A stretch of DNA of 9,791 nt from a bacterium (GTDB lineage: Bacteria > Krumholzibacteriota > Krumholzibacteria > LZORAL124-64-63): positions 1-9,791 of the forward strand of contig QNDV01000055.1 in assembly GCA_003646045.1 (NCBI GenBank), written 5' to 3'. Numbering within the stretch: the first letter of the stretch is position 1; every line of letters starts with the position of its first letter. The position numbers were made by a program, and so were the translations under genes. This document shows, piece after piece, positions 1-7,417 of the stretch. A model generated the notes under the pieces. It was not told where the DNA came from, did not search any database, and saw only the letters and a program-made list of their open reading frames with translations.

Positions 1-438
1 TACAACGACGAGGAGGCCACGGCCGCGACCATCGACGCCGACGGCTGGTTGCACACCGGCGACATCGGCCGGTTGGACGACGAGGGCTACCTCTACTTGA
101 CGGGCCGCTCCAAGAACATGATCCTCACGGCCTCGGGGCAGAACGTCTACCCCGAGGAGATCGAGTCCCAGCTCAACAACATGCCCTGCGTCGAGGAATC
201 ACTGATCATCGAGAACGACGGCAGGCTGGTGGCCCTGGTCTACCCCGATCTGGAGTCGGTGGATCGGGCCTGCCTGCGCGGCACCCAGGTGGAAAACCTG
301 ATGGAGAATAATCGCAAGAGTCTCAATTCAAAGCTGCCCGGCTATTGCCAGATCAGCCGCTTGAAGGTTTTGTATGATGAATTCGAGAAGACGCCCACCA
401 AGAAGATCAAGCGTCGGCTCTACAACGCAGTGGTCTAG
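1..438 (+). CDS. Long-chain acyl-CoA synthetase (AMP-forming), C-terminal part, 5' end outside window
   Basis: Frame 1 is open from the first base to the TAG at 436-438, so this is the last 145 codons of a gene that starts upstream. The fragment carries the C-terminal signatures of the adenylate-forming (ANL) superfamily in order: GWLHTGDIG (A7 region, nt 46-69), the hinge GRSKNMILTASGQNVYPEEI (A8, nt 103-162), and a C-terminal TPTKKIKRRLY (nt 391-423) that supplies the A10 catalytic lysine. Enzymes of this type activate a fatty acid with ATP to an acyl-adenylate and transfer it to CoA. The spacing and the KLPGY...FEKTPTKKIKR ending resemble the FadD15-like long-chain acyl-CoA synthetases common in FCB bacteria. 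Substrate choice lies in the missing N-terminal domain, so another acid substrate or an acyl-ACP synthetase cannot be excluded. An STAS gene follows after 33 bp and may be co-transcribed. Confidence 0.9.
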   Translation, partial: YNDEEATAATIDADGWLHTGDIGRLDDEGYLYLTGRSKNMILTASGQNVYPEEIESQLNNMPCVEESLIIENDGRLVALVYPDLESVDRACLRGTQVENLMENNRKSLNSKLPGYCQISRLKVLYDEFEKTPTKKIKRRLYNAVV

Positions 439-471
439 GCCACGCCAACTGGATCTGTTCATGAGGGAGAC

Positions 472-816
472 ATGTTCATGAAGATGAAACGGGTACCTAC
501 GGACAACATTATGATCTTGGAACTGTCGGGCAAGATCATGGGCGGCCCCAGCCATGACGAGTTCAAGGCCGAGATCAAGAGCATCATCGAGGAAGGCTAC
601 AAGGACGTGATCCTGGACCTCAAGAGTGTGCCCTGGATCAACTCCACCGGCCTGGGCATCCTCATCTCGGGATACCACAGCCTGAAGGCGGCCGAAGGGA
701 GCATGCGGGTGTGCAACGTCAAGGAACGGGTGCTGAGCATCTTCTACATCTCCCAACTGGAGAAGATCTTCTCCGTGTATGAGACGAAGGAAGACGCGTT
801 GAAGAGTCTGGCGTAG
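472..816 (+). CDS. STAS-domain protein, anti-sigma factor antagonist type
   Basis: This is a 114-residue single-domain protein, the usual length for SpoIIAA/RsbV-type antagonists. The pattern is beta-strand (residues 13-19), LxGKIxG turn, amphipathic helix (27-42), strand DVILDLKSV (45-53), then W-I-N57-S58-T59-G60-L61-G62. The serine in this N/D-S-S/T-G-L-G loop is the residue phosphorylated by RsbW/SpoIIAB-type kinases in characterised members. In those systems the unphosphorylated antagonist binds the kinase/anti-sigma factor and frees a sigma factor or other target. The first of three close ATGs is chosen because GAGGGAG at 464-470 sits just before it; ATGs at 478 and 484 would lie too far from it. 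No kinase or phosphatase partner is in the window, so which switch it serves is unknown. Asn57 replaces the more common Asp. The gene follows the acyl-CoA synthetase by 33 bp and converges on the GNAT gene with a 16-bp gap. Confidence 0.9.
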   Translation: MFMKMKRVPTDNIMILELSGKIMGGPSHDEFKAEIKSIIEEGYKDVILDLKSVPWINSTGLGILISGYHSLKAAEGSMRVCNVKERVLSIFYISQLEKIFSVYETKEDALKSLA

Positions 817-832
817 GGCCCGTCAGGGCGAC

Positions 833-1258
833 TCAGAACAGATCCGACTCCCCCTGCCGATGCCGCACCATGGCATCGCATACCACATAGCCAAAGCGCT
901 CGTACAAACCGTGGGCGTCACGTGTGCGCAATAGCTGCTGCGTGACGTCCTTTACGTCCGGGTGCGCCTCCAGGCATTCCATCAACCACTTCCCCAGCCC
1001 GATGCCGCGGTGGTCAGTGTGGACGATGACGTCGCACACCCAGGCGAAAGTGCACTTGTCTGTGACCGCGCGGGCGAAGCCGATCTGGCGATCGTTCATG
1101 TACAGCCCGAAGCATAGGGAATTGGCGACACACTCCTCGATGACTTCGCGGCTGCGGGTGCCGGCCCAGTAGGTCTGCTGCAGGGCCGGCACGACGAAGA
1201 ACAGGTCCAGCTCCGCCTTGTCGTCACTGATGCGGTACGGATCCTTGGTCCATTCCAT
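833..1258 (-). CDS. GNAT family N-acetyltransferase
   Basis: This 141-residue protein has the length of a complete single GNAT fold. The acetyl-CoA pyrophosphate-binding motif is seen as R84-G85-x-G87-x-G89 followed by helix KWLMECL. It is preceded by the core strand FAWVCDVIV (71-79) and followed by the C-terminal strand/helix LLRTRDAHGLYERFGY (109-124), where Tyr119 is at the place of the usual general acid. The N-terminal stretch QQTYWAGTRSREVIEECVANSLCFGLY matches a widespread uncharacterised GNAT subgroup, so the acceptor substrate (small molecule or protein amine) is unknown. The start is set by TAGGAG at 1271-1266, 7 nt from the ATG. The stop codon of asnS is the TAG inside that ribosome binding site, so the two genes are almost certainly one transcript and translationally linked. 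It ends 16 bp from the convergent STAS gene. Confidence 0.9.
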   Translation of the reverse strand: MEWTKDPYRISDDKAELDLFFVVPALQQTYWAGTRSREVIEECVANSLCFGLYMNDRQIGFARAVTDKCTFAWVCDVIVHTDHRGIGLGKWLMECLEAHPDVKDVTQQLLRTRDAHGLYERFGYVVCDAMVRHRQGESDLF

Positions 1259-1268
1259 GGCCTGACTC

Positions 1269-2669
<1,401 letters not shown>

Positions 2670-2675
2670 GGCCAA

Positions 2676-2680
2676 TCCTC
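2676..2680 (-). promoter_or_regulatory. Ribosome binding site that fixes the asnS start
   Basis: On the minus strand GAGGA lies 6 nt before the ATG at 2669-2667. It supports a 466-residue AsnRS over the 525-residue open frame that begins at 2846. No T-box-like leader fits: the expected 5' leader from the promoter at 2713-2741 is only about 35-40 nt. Confidence 0.75.
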
Positions 2681-2712
2681 GGTCGTTCGGGTAAGCGGGA
2701 CAGGAAGCGGAC

Positions 2713-2741
2713 AAGATACCACCTTGCCGCGGGCGCCTCAA
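2713..2741 (-). promoter_or_regulatory. Sigma70-type promoter candidate for asnS-GNAT
   Basis: Reading the minus strand, TTGAGG (2741-2736; 4 of 6 to TTGACA), a 17-nt spacer and TATCTT (2718-2713; 4 of 6 to TATAAT) are followed by an expected start near 2706. That gives a leader of about 37 nt to the asnS ATG. Optimal spacing in an otherwise very GC-rich stretch makes this the strongest promoter candidate in the window. The call is by pattern only. Confidence 0.5.
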
Positions 2742-2757
2742 CCGGGGTCTTCCCCGG
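2742..2757. repeat. Small inverted repeat between divergent promoters
   Basis: CCGGGG (2742-2747), loop TCTT, CCCCGG (2752-2757) is a perfect 6-bp inverted repeat. The right half also overlaps a 10-bp palindrome TCCCCGGGGA (2751-2760). It abuts the asnS -35 element at 2741 and lies 18 bp from the -35 candidate of the divergent glycosyltransferase gene. It could be an operator shared by both promoters or simply a chance structure in GC-rich DNA. Confidence 0.3.
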
Positions 2758-2774
2758 GGATCCCGTTCCCACCG

Positions 2775-2803
2775 ATGACACACACCTTGCCGTGCGCTAC
2801 TCT
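2775..2803 (+). promoter_or_regulatory. Promoter candidate for the glycosyltransferase gene
   Basis: ATGACA (2775-2780; 5 of 6 to TTGACA), a 17-nt spacer, then TACTCT (2798-2803; 3 of 6 to TATAAT, but with the key T1, A2 and T6 kept). The predicted start near 2810 leaves a leader of about 23 nt containing CGGAGG before the ATG at 2833. The -10 match is modest, so this is tentative. Confidence 0.4.
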
Positions 2804-2832
2804 CCCCTCTCGGACCCCACTCCGGAGGCACC

Positions 2833-4497
2833 ATGCAGCGCATCACCCGCCATCTGCCCCTGATCCTGCTCGCGTCCGCCGCGCTGGTGGTGACACTGAT
2901 CGGTGCCGCCGTTTTCCGCTTCCTGACCGACGACGCCTACATCGCGTTCCGGTACATCAGCAACGCCCACCTGGGCTTCGGTTACGTGTGGAACGCCGCC
3001 CCCTTCCGACCGGTGGAGGGATATACCAGTTTCCTGTGGGTGGTGCTGCTGGACGGCATCTGGAGGGTCACCGGCACCCAACCGCCCGACGTGGCGGGGA
3101 CCATATCCCTGCTCTGCTCCCTGGGTACACTGGCGGTCACCGGCTCCCTGGCCTGGCAGGTACTGAAGCGGATTCCGGCGGTGACTGTGCGCGGGTTGCT
3201 CACCGGCCTGGTCGTGGTGGGCATCGCCACCAACCGCACTTTCCTGACCTGGACCGGTTCCGGCCTGGAGACGGCCCTGTTCAATGTCCTGCTGCAGGGC
3301 TGGGTGCTGGCCGCCGTGCTCTGGCAGAAGCGGCGACCGGCGGGCGCGGTTTGGCTGACCGCGTTGGCATCCCTGCTCACCCTCACTCGCCCCGACGGGC
3401 TACTTTTCCTGGCGGCCACCATCGCCATCACCGCGCCCGCCCTGAGCGGACGCCGCAGCGACTGGTCACGTCGTAACCGCCTCCTGGTCGCCCTGCCTTT
3501 GGCTGTGCCGGTGGCCCACCTGATCTGGCGGCGCGGATTCTACGGCGAATGGCTGCCCAACACATTCTACGCCAAGGTGCCGGGGCTGTGGCCCGCCGCG
3601 GGCCTGCGCTATCTCTGGTCCTTCGTGCTGGAATACGGCCTGTGGTTCGGCGCCGCCCTGGTGGTGTGGGCGTTGCTGCGCAGCCGGCGGAACCTGACGG
3701 CGGACGCACTTCGCCCCTGGCGCTGGTCACCGATCAGCTGGGCGGTAGCCACCGTCCTGGCCCACGCCGGCTTCTATGTGATCGTCGTCGGCGGTGACCA
3801 CTTCGAGTACCGGGTCTTCAGCCAATTGGTACCACTGGGTTGGGTGGCGTTGCTGTGGGCGACCTCACGTCTACAGCTGCCCACCGGACGGGCGACTGCC
3901 GTCCTGGTGGTCGCCGCCCTGGTGGCGATCCCCGTGCCCTGGAGCCACTGGGCCGCCACCCGCCATCTGCAGACCCGGCAACAGACCCTCAAGATGACTG
4001 TCCCGCTGGCGCCGCGCTGGCCCGCGCCGGTGCGTTGGTACGCCCGGGCCTTCGACGACTCCCAGGCCTGGCTCATCGCGCGCTTTATCTGCTGCCGCCA
4101 CCAGGAGCACAAGATCAACCTCCAGTTCATCCGTGAGCTGGTACCGCCCCGGGCGCGGGGCAGCCGCGTGCGCGACGACGACGGCTACCCGGTGATGGTC
4201 TTTCCCGCGGTGGGTTACGTGTCGTGGGTGCTGCCCCACGTGAACATCATCGACACCCACGGACTCAACGATTACGTGGTGGCGCGACTGCCCATACAGG
4301 TGGATGGAACCAGGCATATGGCCCACGACCGCCTGGCGCCGCGGGCCTATACCGACTGTTTCCGGCCCAACGTGGTCCTGGACGGGTACCGCAAGGTGAA
4401 GCTCATACCGCGGGAAACACCACTGGTCGCCGACGACATAATCGCCTGCGAGAAGAAGTGGACGGCCCGGGCTGCGAAGTTGTCGCGCAAGCCCTAG
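2833..4497 (+). CDS. Polytopic GT-C type glycosyltransferase-like membrane protein (AftB-like)
   Basis: This 554-residue inner-membrane protein has about eleven hydrophobic segments (first at 8-28, last near 354-372), then a roughly 180-residue soluble tail predicted to face the periplasm. Directly after the first segment comes T-D33-D34-A-Y-I-x-F-R-Y, then GYVWN and [11 protein letters not shown]. An acidic pair in the first periplasmic loop is the hallmark of GT-C enzymes, which use polyprenyl-phosphate sugars. The DDAYIxFRY...EGYTSFLW layout resembles mycobacterial AftB-type arabinofuranosyltransferases and their many uncharacterised relatives. The tail has [20 protein letters not shown] (461-480), a motif I associate with this group. 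The donor sugar and acceptor are not deducible. The start has CGGAGG (2823-2828) 4 nt before the ATG. Two adjacent cysteines (C420, C421) sit early in the tail. It is divergent from asnS and 105 bp upstream of the propeller gene, so it may or may not share its transcript. Confidence 0.8.
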   Translation: MQRITRHLPLILLASAALVVTLIGAAVFRFLTDDAYIAFRYISNAHLGFGYVWNAAPFRPVEGYTSFLWVVLLDGIWRVTGTQPPDVAGTISLLCSLGTLAVTGSLAWQVLKRIPAVTVRGLLTGLVVVGIATNRTFLTWTGSGLETALFNVLLQGWVLAAVLWQKRRPAGAVWLTALASLLTLTRPDGLLFLAATIAITAPALSGRRSDWSRRNRLLVALPLAVPVAHLIWRRGFYGEWLPNTFYAKVPGLWPAAGLRYLWSFVLEYGLWFGAALVVWALLRSRRNLTADALRPWRWSPISWAVATVLAHAGFYVIVVGGDHFEYRVFSQLVPLGWVALLWATSRLQLPTGRATAVLVVAALVAIPVPWSHWAATRHLQTRQQTLKMTVPLAPRWPAPVRWYARAFDDSQAWLIARFICCRHQEHKINLQFIRELVPPRARGSRVRDDDGYPVMVFPAVGYVSWVLPHVNIIDTHGLNDYVVARLPIQVDGTRHMAHDRLAPRAYTDCFRPNVVLDGYRKVKLIPRETPLVADDIIACEKKWTARAAKLSRKP

Positions 4498-4590
4498 ACG
4501 GATCAGCCCCACGCTCCCGGGATATCCGCCGCAACCCGCGGAACGGATCCTGCGTCCTGTTGGGACCCGTAACCATCAGACACCACCGAG

Positions 4591-4595
4591 GGAGG
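4591..4595 (+). promoter_or_regulatory. Ribosome binding site that fixes a GTG start
   Basis: GGAGG within GAGGGAGGAAA lies 7 nt before the GTG at 4603-4605. It supports GTG initiation of the exported propeller protein and places the basic N-terminus MRKH directly before the signal-peptide core. I found no convincing promoter in the 105-bp gap 4498-4602 and no T-tract terminator, so read-through from the glycosyltransferase gene is possible. Confidence 0.7.
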
Positions 4596-4602
4596 AAACC
4601 CC

Positions 4603-5832
4603 GTGAGGAAACATGTCCTGTTGATCGCCCTGGCCACCCTGGTCGCCGGTTCGGCCGTGGCCGAGCCGGAGATGGTTAAGAACGGCGCCACTCCGGCCAA
4701 CGGAGTACATCGGTTGCAACTGGAAGAGATGTGGCGTGCCGGTGGTGCCGACGACGAAGAGAGCTTTTTCGGCCTCCGGACCTGGGCCGAAGAGGGTCCC
4801 GACGGTCTGCTCTACGTGCTGGACATACAGCTCAGCCAGGTGAACGTGTTCGACGAGAACGGCACCCTGGTACGCACCCTCTTTCGCGAGGGTGACGGCC
4901 CCGGCGAGGTCAGACGGCCCCGTGACATCGTATTGCTGGCCGACGGCTCCATCGGCGCGGTGCAGGAGTTCCCGGGCAAGATAGTGCGGGTGGATGCCGA
5001 AAACATCCCTCTGGACAGCATCGAGCCCCGCCGGGGTGATGCCACCGAGGGCGGCTTCATCGCCATGACCACCGCCGACCAACGGGGCGGTACGTTCATG
5101 ATCGCCGGTGTGCAGATCACTCCCGGCGAGAACCAGGCCATCCAGCAACGGCACATGTACCTGGCAACAGTGAACGACGAGGGCGGTGTGAGTGAGCCCC
5201 TGCTGGAGCGGAGTGTGGTATGGGATTTCTCCAACTTCACCTGGGACGAGGAGGAAAGCCTGCCGAGTTTCTTCTGGGCCAACGCCGTGGGCCCGGCTGG
5301 ACGGATCTACGCCACACCGGACCGCGATGCCTACCGGATCAACGTGTACGCTGCTGACGGCACCCTCGAACGGGTAATTGAACGCGAGTACGAGTCGCGG
5401 CGACGCACCGCCGCGGACAAGGACTGGATCCGTAACCTGCTCGAAAGCGCGTTCGCCCCCATGCCCTTCGACGTCGAGCTGAAGATCAGTGATTTCGACA
5501 GCGACATTCACTGGCTGAGCCGCAGCCTGCAAGTGGACGCAGGGGGCAACCTGTGGGTGCTGTCCAGCCGCGGTGCCCGCGATCAGCCCGCCGGCGTGCT
5601 GGCCGTCTATGACGTATTCACGGCCGACGGTACGTTCGACCGCCAGGTCGAAGTGGCCTGCGACGGTGACGGCAACGAGGACGGGGTCTTCCTGCTGGGC
5701 GAGGACCGGGTACTGGTGATCAAGGGCTACATCGACGCCACGGCCACCATGTTCGGCGGCTCACCGGCGGACGAGGAAGGCGGCGACGAGGCCGATCCCA
5801 TGGAGATCATCTGCTACCGGATCGTCAATTGA
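4603..5832 (+). CDS. Exported beta-propeller protein (6-bladed type), function unknown
   Basis: 409 residues with a clear Sec signal peptide: MRKH, a hydrophobic core at 5-15, and a likely cut after AVA (residue 20) before EPE. There is no lipobox cysteine, so the mature protein is probably soluble in the periplasm or secreted. Propeller-blade units recur: G-LLYVLDIQLSQVNVFDENG-LVRTL followed by GDGPGEVRRPRDI (the GPGE-x-xxP turn typical of 6-bladed propellers in FCB bacteria), then GRIYATPDRDAYRINVYAADG, then GNLWVLSSRG...VYDVFTADG. The only two cysteines, C353 and C404, lie in the last blade region and the extreme C-terminus. D354-G-D356-G-N358-E-D360-G resembles a calcium-binding loop. An acidic linker (DEEGGDEAD) precedes the final strand. 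No enzyme motif was recognised; binding or scaffolding is likely. Its TGA overlaps the TTG start of the ATL gene. Confidence 0.8.
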   Translation: MRKHVLLIALATLVAGSAVAEPEMVKNGATPANGVHRLQLEEMWRAGGADDEESFFGLRTWAEEGPDGLLYVLDIQLSQVNVFDENGTLVRTLFREGDGPGEVRRPRDIVLLADGSIGAVQEFPGKIVRVDAENIPLDSIEPRRGDATEGGFIAMTTADQRGGTFMIAGVQITPGENQAIQQRHMYLATVNDEGGVSEPLLERSVVWDFSNFTWDEEESLPSFFWANAVGPAGRIYATPDRDAYRINVYAADGTLERVIEREYESRRRTAADKDWIRNLLESAFAPMPFDVELKISDFDSDIHWLSRSLQVDAGGNLWVLSSRGARDQPAGVLAVYDVFTADGTFDRQVEVACDGDGNEDGVFLLGEDRVLVIKGYIDATATMFGGSPADEEGGDEADPMEIICYRIVN

Positions 5833-6143
5833 ACACGGCGCAACGCTACGAAACCATCTGGCTGACGGTGGAGGCCATCCCCCGGGGCACGGTGGCCACC
5901 TACGGCCAGGTCGCCGAACGGGCCGGCCTGCCCGGTCGTGCCCGGCTGGTGGGCAAGGCCCTGCGGGAATTGCCCGACCGCAGCCCCGTACCCTGGCACC
6001 GCGTGGTATCGGCCACCGGCCATATCGCCGAACGGGGCAGGCCGGACAGTCAGCAGGAACAGCGGTTGCTGCTGGAAGACGAAGGTGTCGAATTCTCGAC
6101 CGGCGGCCGCGTGGACCTGGCGCGTTTCCACTGGCAGGATTGA
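5829..6143 (+). CDS. Alkyltransferase-like protein (ATL), MGMT-fold lesion sensor
   Basis: This 104-residue protein corresponds to the DNA-binding domain of O6-alkylguanine-DNA alkyltransferases, with the reactive cysteine of PCHRV replaced by tryptophan: P55-W56-H57-R58-V59. That change defines ATL proteins such as E. coli YbaZ and S. pombe Atl1, which bind O6-alkylguanine without repairing it and flag it for nucleotide excision repair. The flipping tyrosine (Y25 in GTVATYGQVA) and the arginine finger (R39 in RARLVGKAL) are present at the spacing seen in Atl1. The start is TTG at 5829, overlapping the propeller stop as TTGA. The family's N-terminal helix (YETIWLTVEAIP) requires a start this early. 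There is no strong ribosome binding site nearby, so re-initiation from the propeller gene is likely. The YciI gene follows after 12 nt. Function as a cytosolic DNA-damage sensor is well supported; the link to an exported neighbour is not understood. Confidence 0.9.
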   Translation: MNTAQRYETIWLTVEAIPRGTVATYGQVAERAGLPGRARLVGKALRELPDRSPVPWHRVVSATGHIAERGRPDSQQEQRLLLEDEGVEFSTGGRVDLARFHWQD

Positions 6144-6155
6144 GGAGTAGAGACC

Positions 6156-6461
6156 ATGGACAAGGCCTATGCGCGTTACGTGATCATGCTCGAACCGGCG
6201 CCCGGGGCGGACAAGCGCACGAAGGAGTTGATCCGCGCCCATGTGTCCTACCTGAAGGAGCTGGATTTGCAGGGCACACTCGTCCTGGCCGGCCCCTTTG
6301 TCGATCGCGCCGGCGGTATGTTGATCATCAGGGCGGATTCGATGGACGAAGCCCGGACCATAGCGGACAGGGATCCGTTCGTGACGGCCGGGGACTCGGT
6401 GGCCGAGGTGCGCGGTTGGCTGTTGTCGTGCGCCGGGAACAACCACCTGGGTATGGGCTAG
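6156..6461 (+). CDS. YciI family protein
   Basis: A 101-residue protein matching the YCII-related dimeric alpha+beta barrel family. It shows the strand YVIMLEPAP, RAHVSYLKELDLQGTLVLAG (27-46), P47-F48-V-D50, GGMLIIRADSMDEARTIADR (53-72), D73-P74-F75 and AEVRGW near the end. His29 and the GPFxDxxGGM and DPF motifs are the conserved positions usually proposed as the active site. The biochemical role of most members is unknown, though some related proteins act as small enzymes in catabolic pathways. The ribosome binding site GAGGAG (6142-6147) overlaps the stop of the ATL gene, with the ATG 12 nt after that stop, so the two are co-translated. No signal peptide. It is the last gene of the unit, followed by a hairpin at 6483-6505. 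Confidence 0.88.
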   Translation: MDKAYARYVIMLEPAPGADKRTKELIRAHVSYLKELDLQGTLVLAGPFVDRAGGMLIIRADSMDEARTIADRDPFVTAGDSVAEVRGWLLSCAGNNHLGMG

Positions 6462-6469
6462 CCGCGCCA

Positions 6470-6499
6470 TCGACGCGGTCAGCCCGGCCGTGATAACAT
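6470..6499 (+). promoter_or_regulatory. Weak promoter candidate for the EEP-SDR pair
   Basis: TCGACG (6470-6475; 4 of 6 to TTGACA), an 18-nt spacer and TAACAT (6494-6499; 4 of 6 to TATAAT) would start transcripts near 6506, about 38 nt before the TTG at 6544. The -10 lies inside the loop of the inverted repeat 6483-6505. The two calls therefore compete, unless the repeat is an operator over this promoter. Confidence 0.25.
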
Positions 6500-6516
6500 G
6501 CCGGGTATCTTTGCTT
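6483..6516 (+). terminator. Hairpin with T-rich tail, possible intrinsic terminator of the propeller-ATL-YciI unit
   Basis: CCCGGC (6483-6488) and GCCGGG (6500-6505) form a perfect 6-bp stem (7 with a G-U pair) around an 11-nt loop. It is followed by TATCTTTGCTT (6506-6516), with seven T residues in eleven. It lies 21 bp after the YciI stop. The stem is short and the loop large for an efficient terminator, so an operator overlapping a promoter for the next gene is an equal alternative. Confidence 0.35.
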
Positions 6517-6532
6517 ACCCCACATGTTCCAC

Positions 6533-6537
6533 GGAGG
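6533..6537 (+). promoter_or_regulatory. Ribosome binding site that fixes a TTG start
   Basis: GGAGG lies 6 nt before TTG at 6544-6546. It supports TTG rather than the in-frame GTG at 6490, which has no such site and would put 18 extra residues, including an Arg/Pro-rich stretch, before the signal peptide. Confidence 0.75.
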
Positions 6538-6543
6538 CCAGAC

Positions 6544-7407
6544 TTGAAACCCGCGCTCCCGTTCCGCCTCGCCGCGGCCTGCCTGTTGCTGCTGTTGATC
6601 CTACCGACCCTCGGCGTCACCCAGACGCGCATCAAGGTGCTGAGTTGGAACCTGGAGGACCGCGAGAACGACCCGGCCACCGTGGCGGACCAGTTGCGCC
6701 AGCTGGAGGGTTTCGATATCCTCGGCCTGAGTGAAGTGGCTGACGCCAACATCAGCATCTACCGCAGTGCCGCCATGGAGGGTGAGGGCGCCCGGGGCCA
6801 CGCTCCCCGCTTCGAGTTCATCCTTGGCACCACCGGCAACTCCGTCCAGCGCCTGGCCATCATCTACGATGCCAAACGGTTCAAGGAACTCGAGCGCATG
6901 GAACTGGAACACATGAACGATGGGAATCACCGCGCCCCCCTGGCGGTCCGCCTGCAGTTGAAGGGCACCACCGAAACATTCGTCTTCATGGTGAACCACC
7001 TGGCCCGGGGCAACGCCGAACTGCGTCAACAACAGGCGCGGCAACTGCGCGTCTGGGCCTCCCGGCAGGGCGAACCGGTTATCGCCGTGGGCGACTACAA
7101 CTTCGACTTCGAGATCGACACCGGGCGGGGCAACACGGCTTTCCATATCATGTTGGACGAGCAGGACGGCGAGTCTGTCTTCAAATGGATCCGCCCCGCC
7201 GAGTTGTTCGCCTCCGGGATGAGTGGCCGCTACTACGCCGTACTCGACTTCGTACTGGTGGCGAACCTGCCGGTTCACTGGTCGGCGGCAAGTCGTATCC
7301 TGATCCATGGTTTCGGACCGGGCGATTCGCCCCAGACCAGTGATCACCGGCCGGTGCAGGGACGGTTCTTCATCCACCAGGCACCGCCCGCGGACCCCTC
7401 GGATTAA
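6544..7407 (+). CDS. Exported endonuclease/exonuclease/phosphatase (EEP) family protein
   Basis: From the TTG at 6544 the protein has 287 residues: a signal peptide (KPALPFR, hydrophobic core about 9-20, cut near 24-28), then a full EEP (DNase I-like) domain. The metal and catalytic positions are all visible: N36 in LSWNLE, E64 in LGLSEV, H152 in VNHLARG, D184 and N186 in GDYNFD, D235 in VLDFVL, and D267-H268 in SDHRP. It should therefore be an active Mg-dependent phosphodiesterase or phosphomonoesterase. Family members cleave DNA, RNA, inositol phosphates or sphingomyelin, and motifs alone do not say which. Export argues against an intracellular DNA-repair role; extracellular nucleic acid or phospholipid/phosphoester breakdown is more likely. 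It ends PPADPSD, and its TAA is followed directly by the ribosome binding site of the SDR gene. Confidence 0.85.
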   Translation: MKPALPFRLAAACLLLLLILPTLGVTQTRIKVLSWNLEDRENDPATVADQLRQLEGFDILGLSEVADANISIYRSAAMEGEGARGHAPRFEFILGTTGNSVQRLAIIYDAKRFKELERMELEHMNDGNHRAPLAVRLQLKGTTETFVFMVNHLARGNAELRQQQARQLRVWASRQGEPVIAVGDYNFDFEIDTGRGNTAFHIMLDEQDGESVFKWIRPAELFASGMSGRYYAVLDFVLVANLPVHWSAASRILIHGFGPGDSPQTSDHRPVQGRFFIHQAPPADPSD

Positions 7408-7417
7408 GGACAGTAAA

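Noticed and set aside
817..832. GCCC-GTCA-GGGC at 818-829 as a bidirectional terminator
   Set aside because: Only a 4-bp stem with no T-tract; the 16-bp gap between convergent genes holds nothing convincing.
2670..2712. T-box or other riboswitch leader for asnS
   Set aside because: The predicted leader is about 37 nt, too short, and shows no T-box specifier or antiterminator sequence.
2670..2846. 59-codon N-terminal extension of asnS
   Set aside because: The 466-residue form fits the family length, has a good ribosome binding site at 2676-2680, and the extension would cover both divergent promoters and overlap the next gene. Its sequence (Arg/Pro/Gly-rich) is not protein-like.
6490..6543. 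Upstream GTG start for the EEP protein
   Set aside because: The TTG at 6544 has GGAGG 6 nt upstream and puts the signal peptide at the very N-terminus; the GTG has neither.
5829..7407. ATL plus EEP as a DNA-repair or defence cassette
   Set aside because: The EEP protein has a signal peptide and is separated by a probable transcription boundary, so it is unlikely to act with the cytosolic ATL on DNA lesions.
7307..7417. Upstream start for the SDR protein within the EEP gene
   Set aside because: It would add 37 residues before the standard SDR beginning, while the ATG at 7418 has AAGGA at proper distance.
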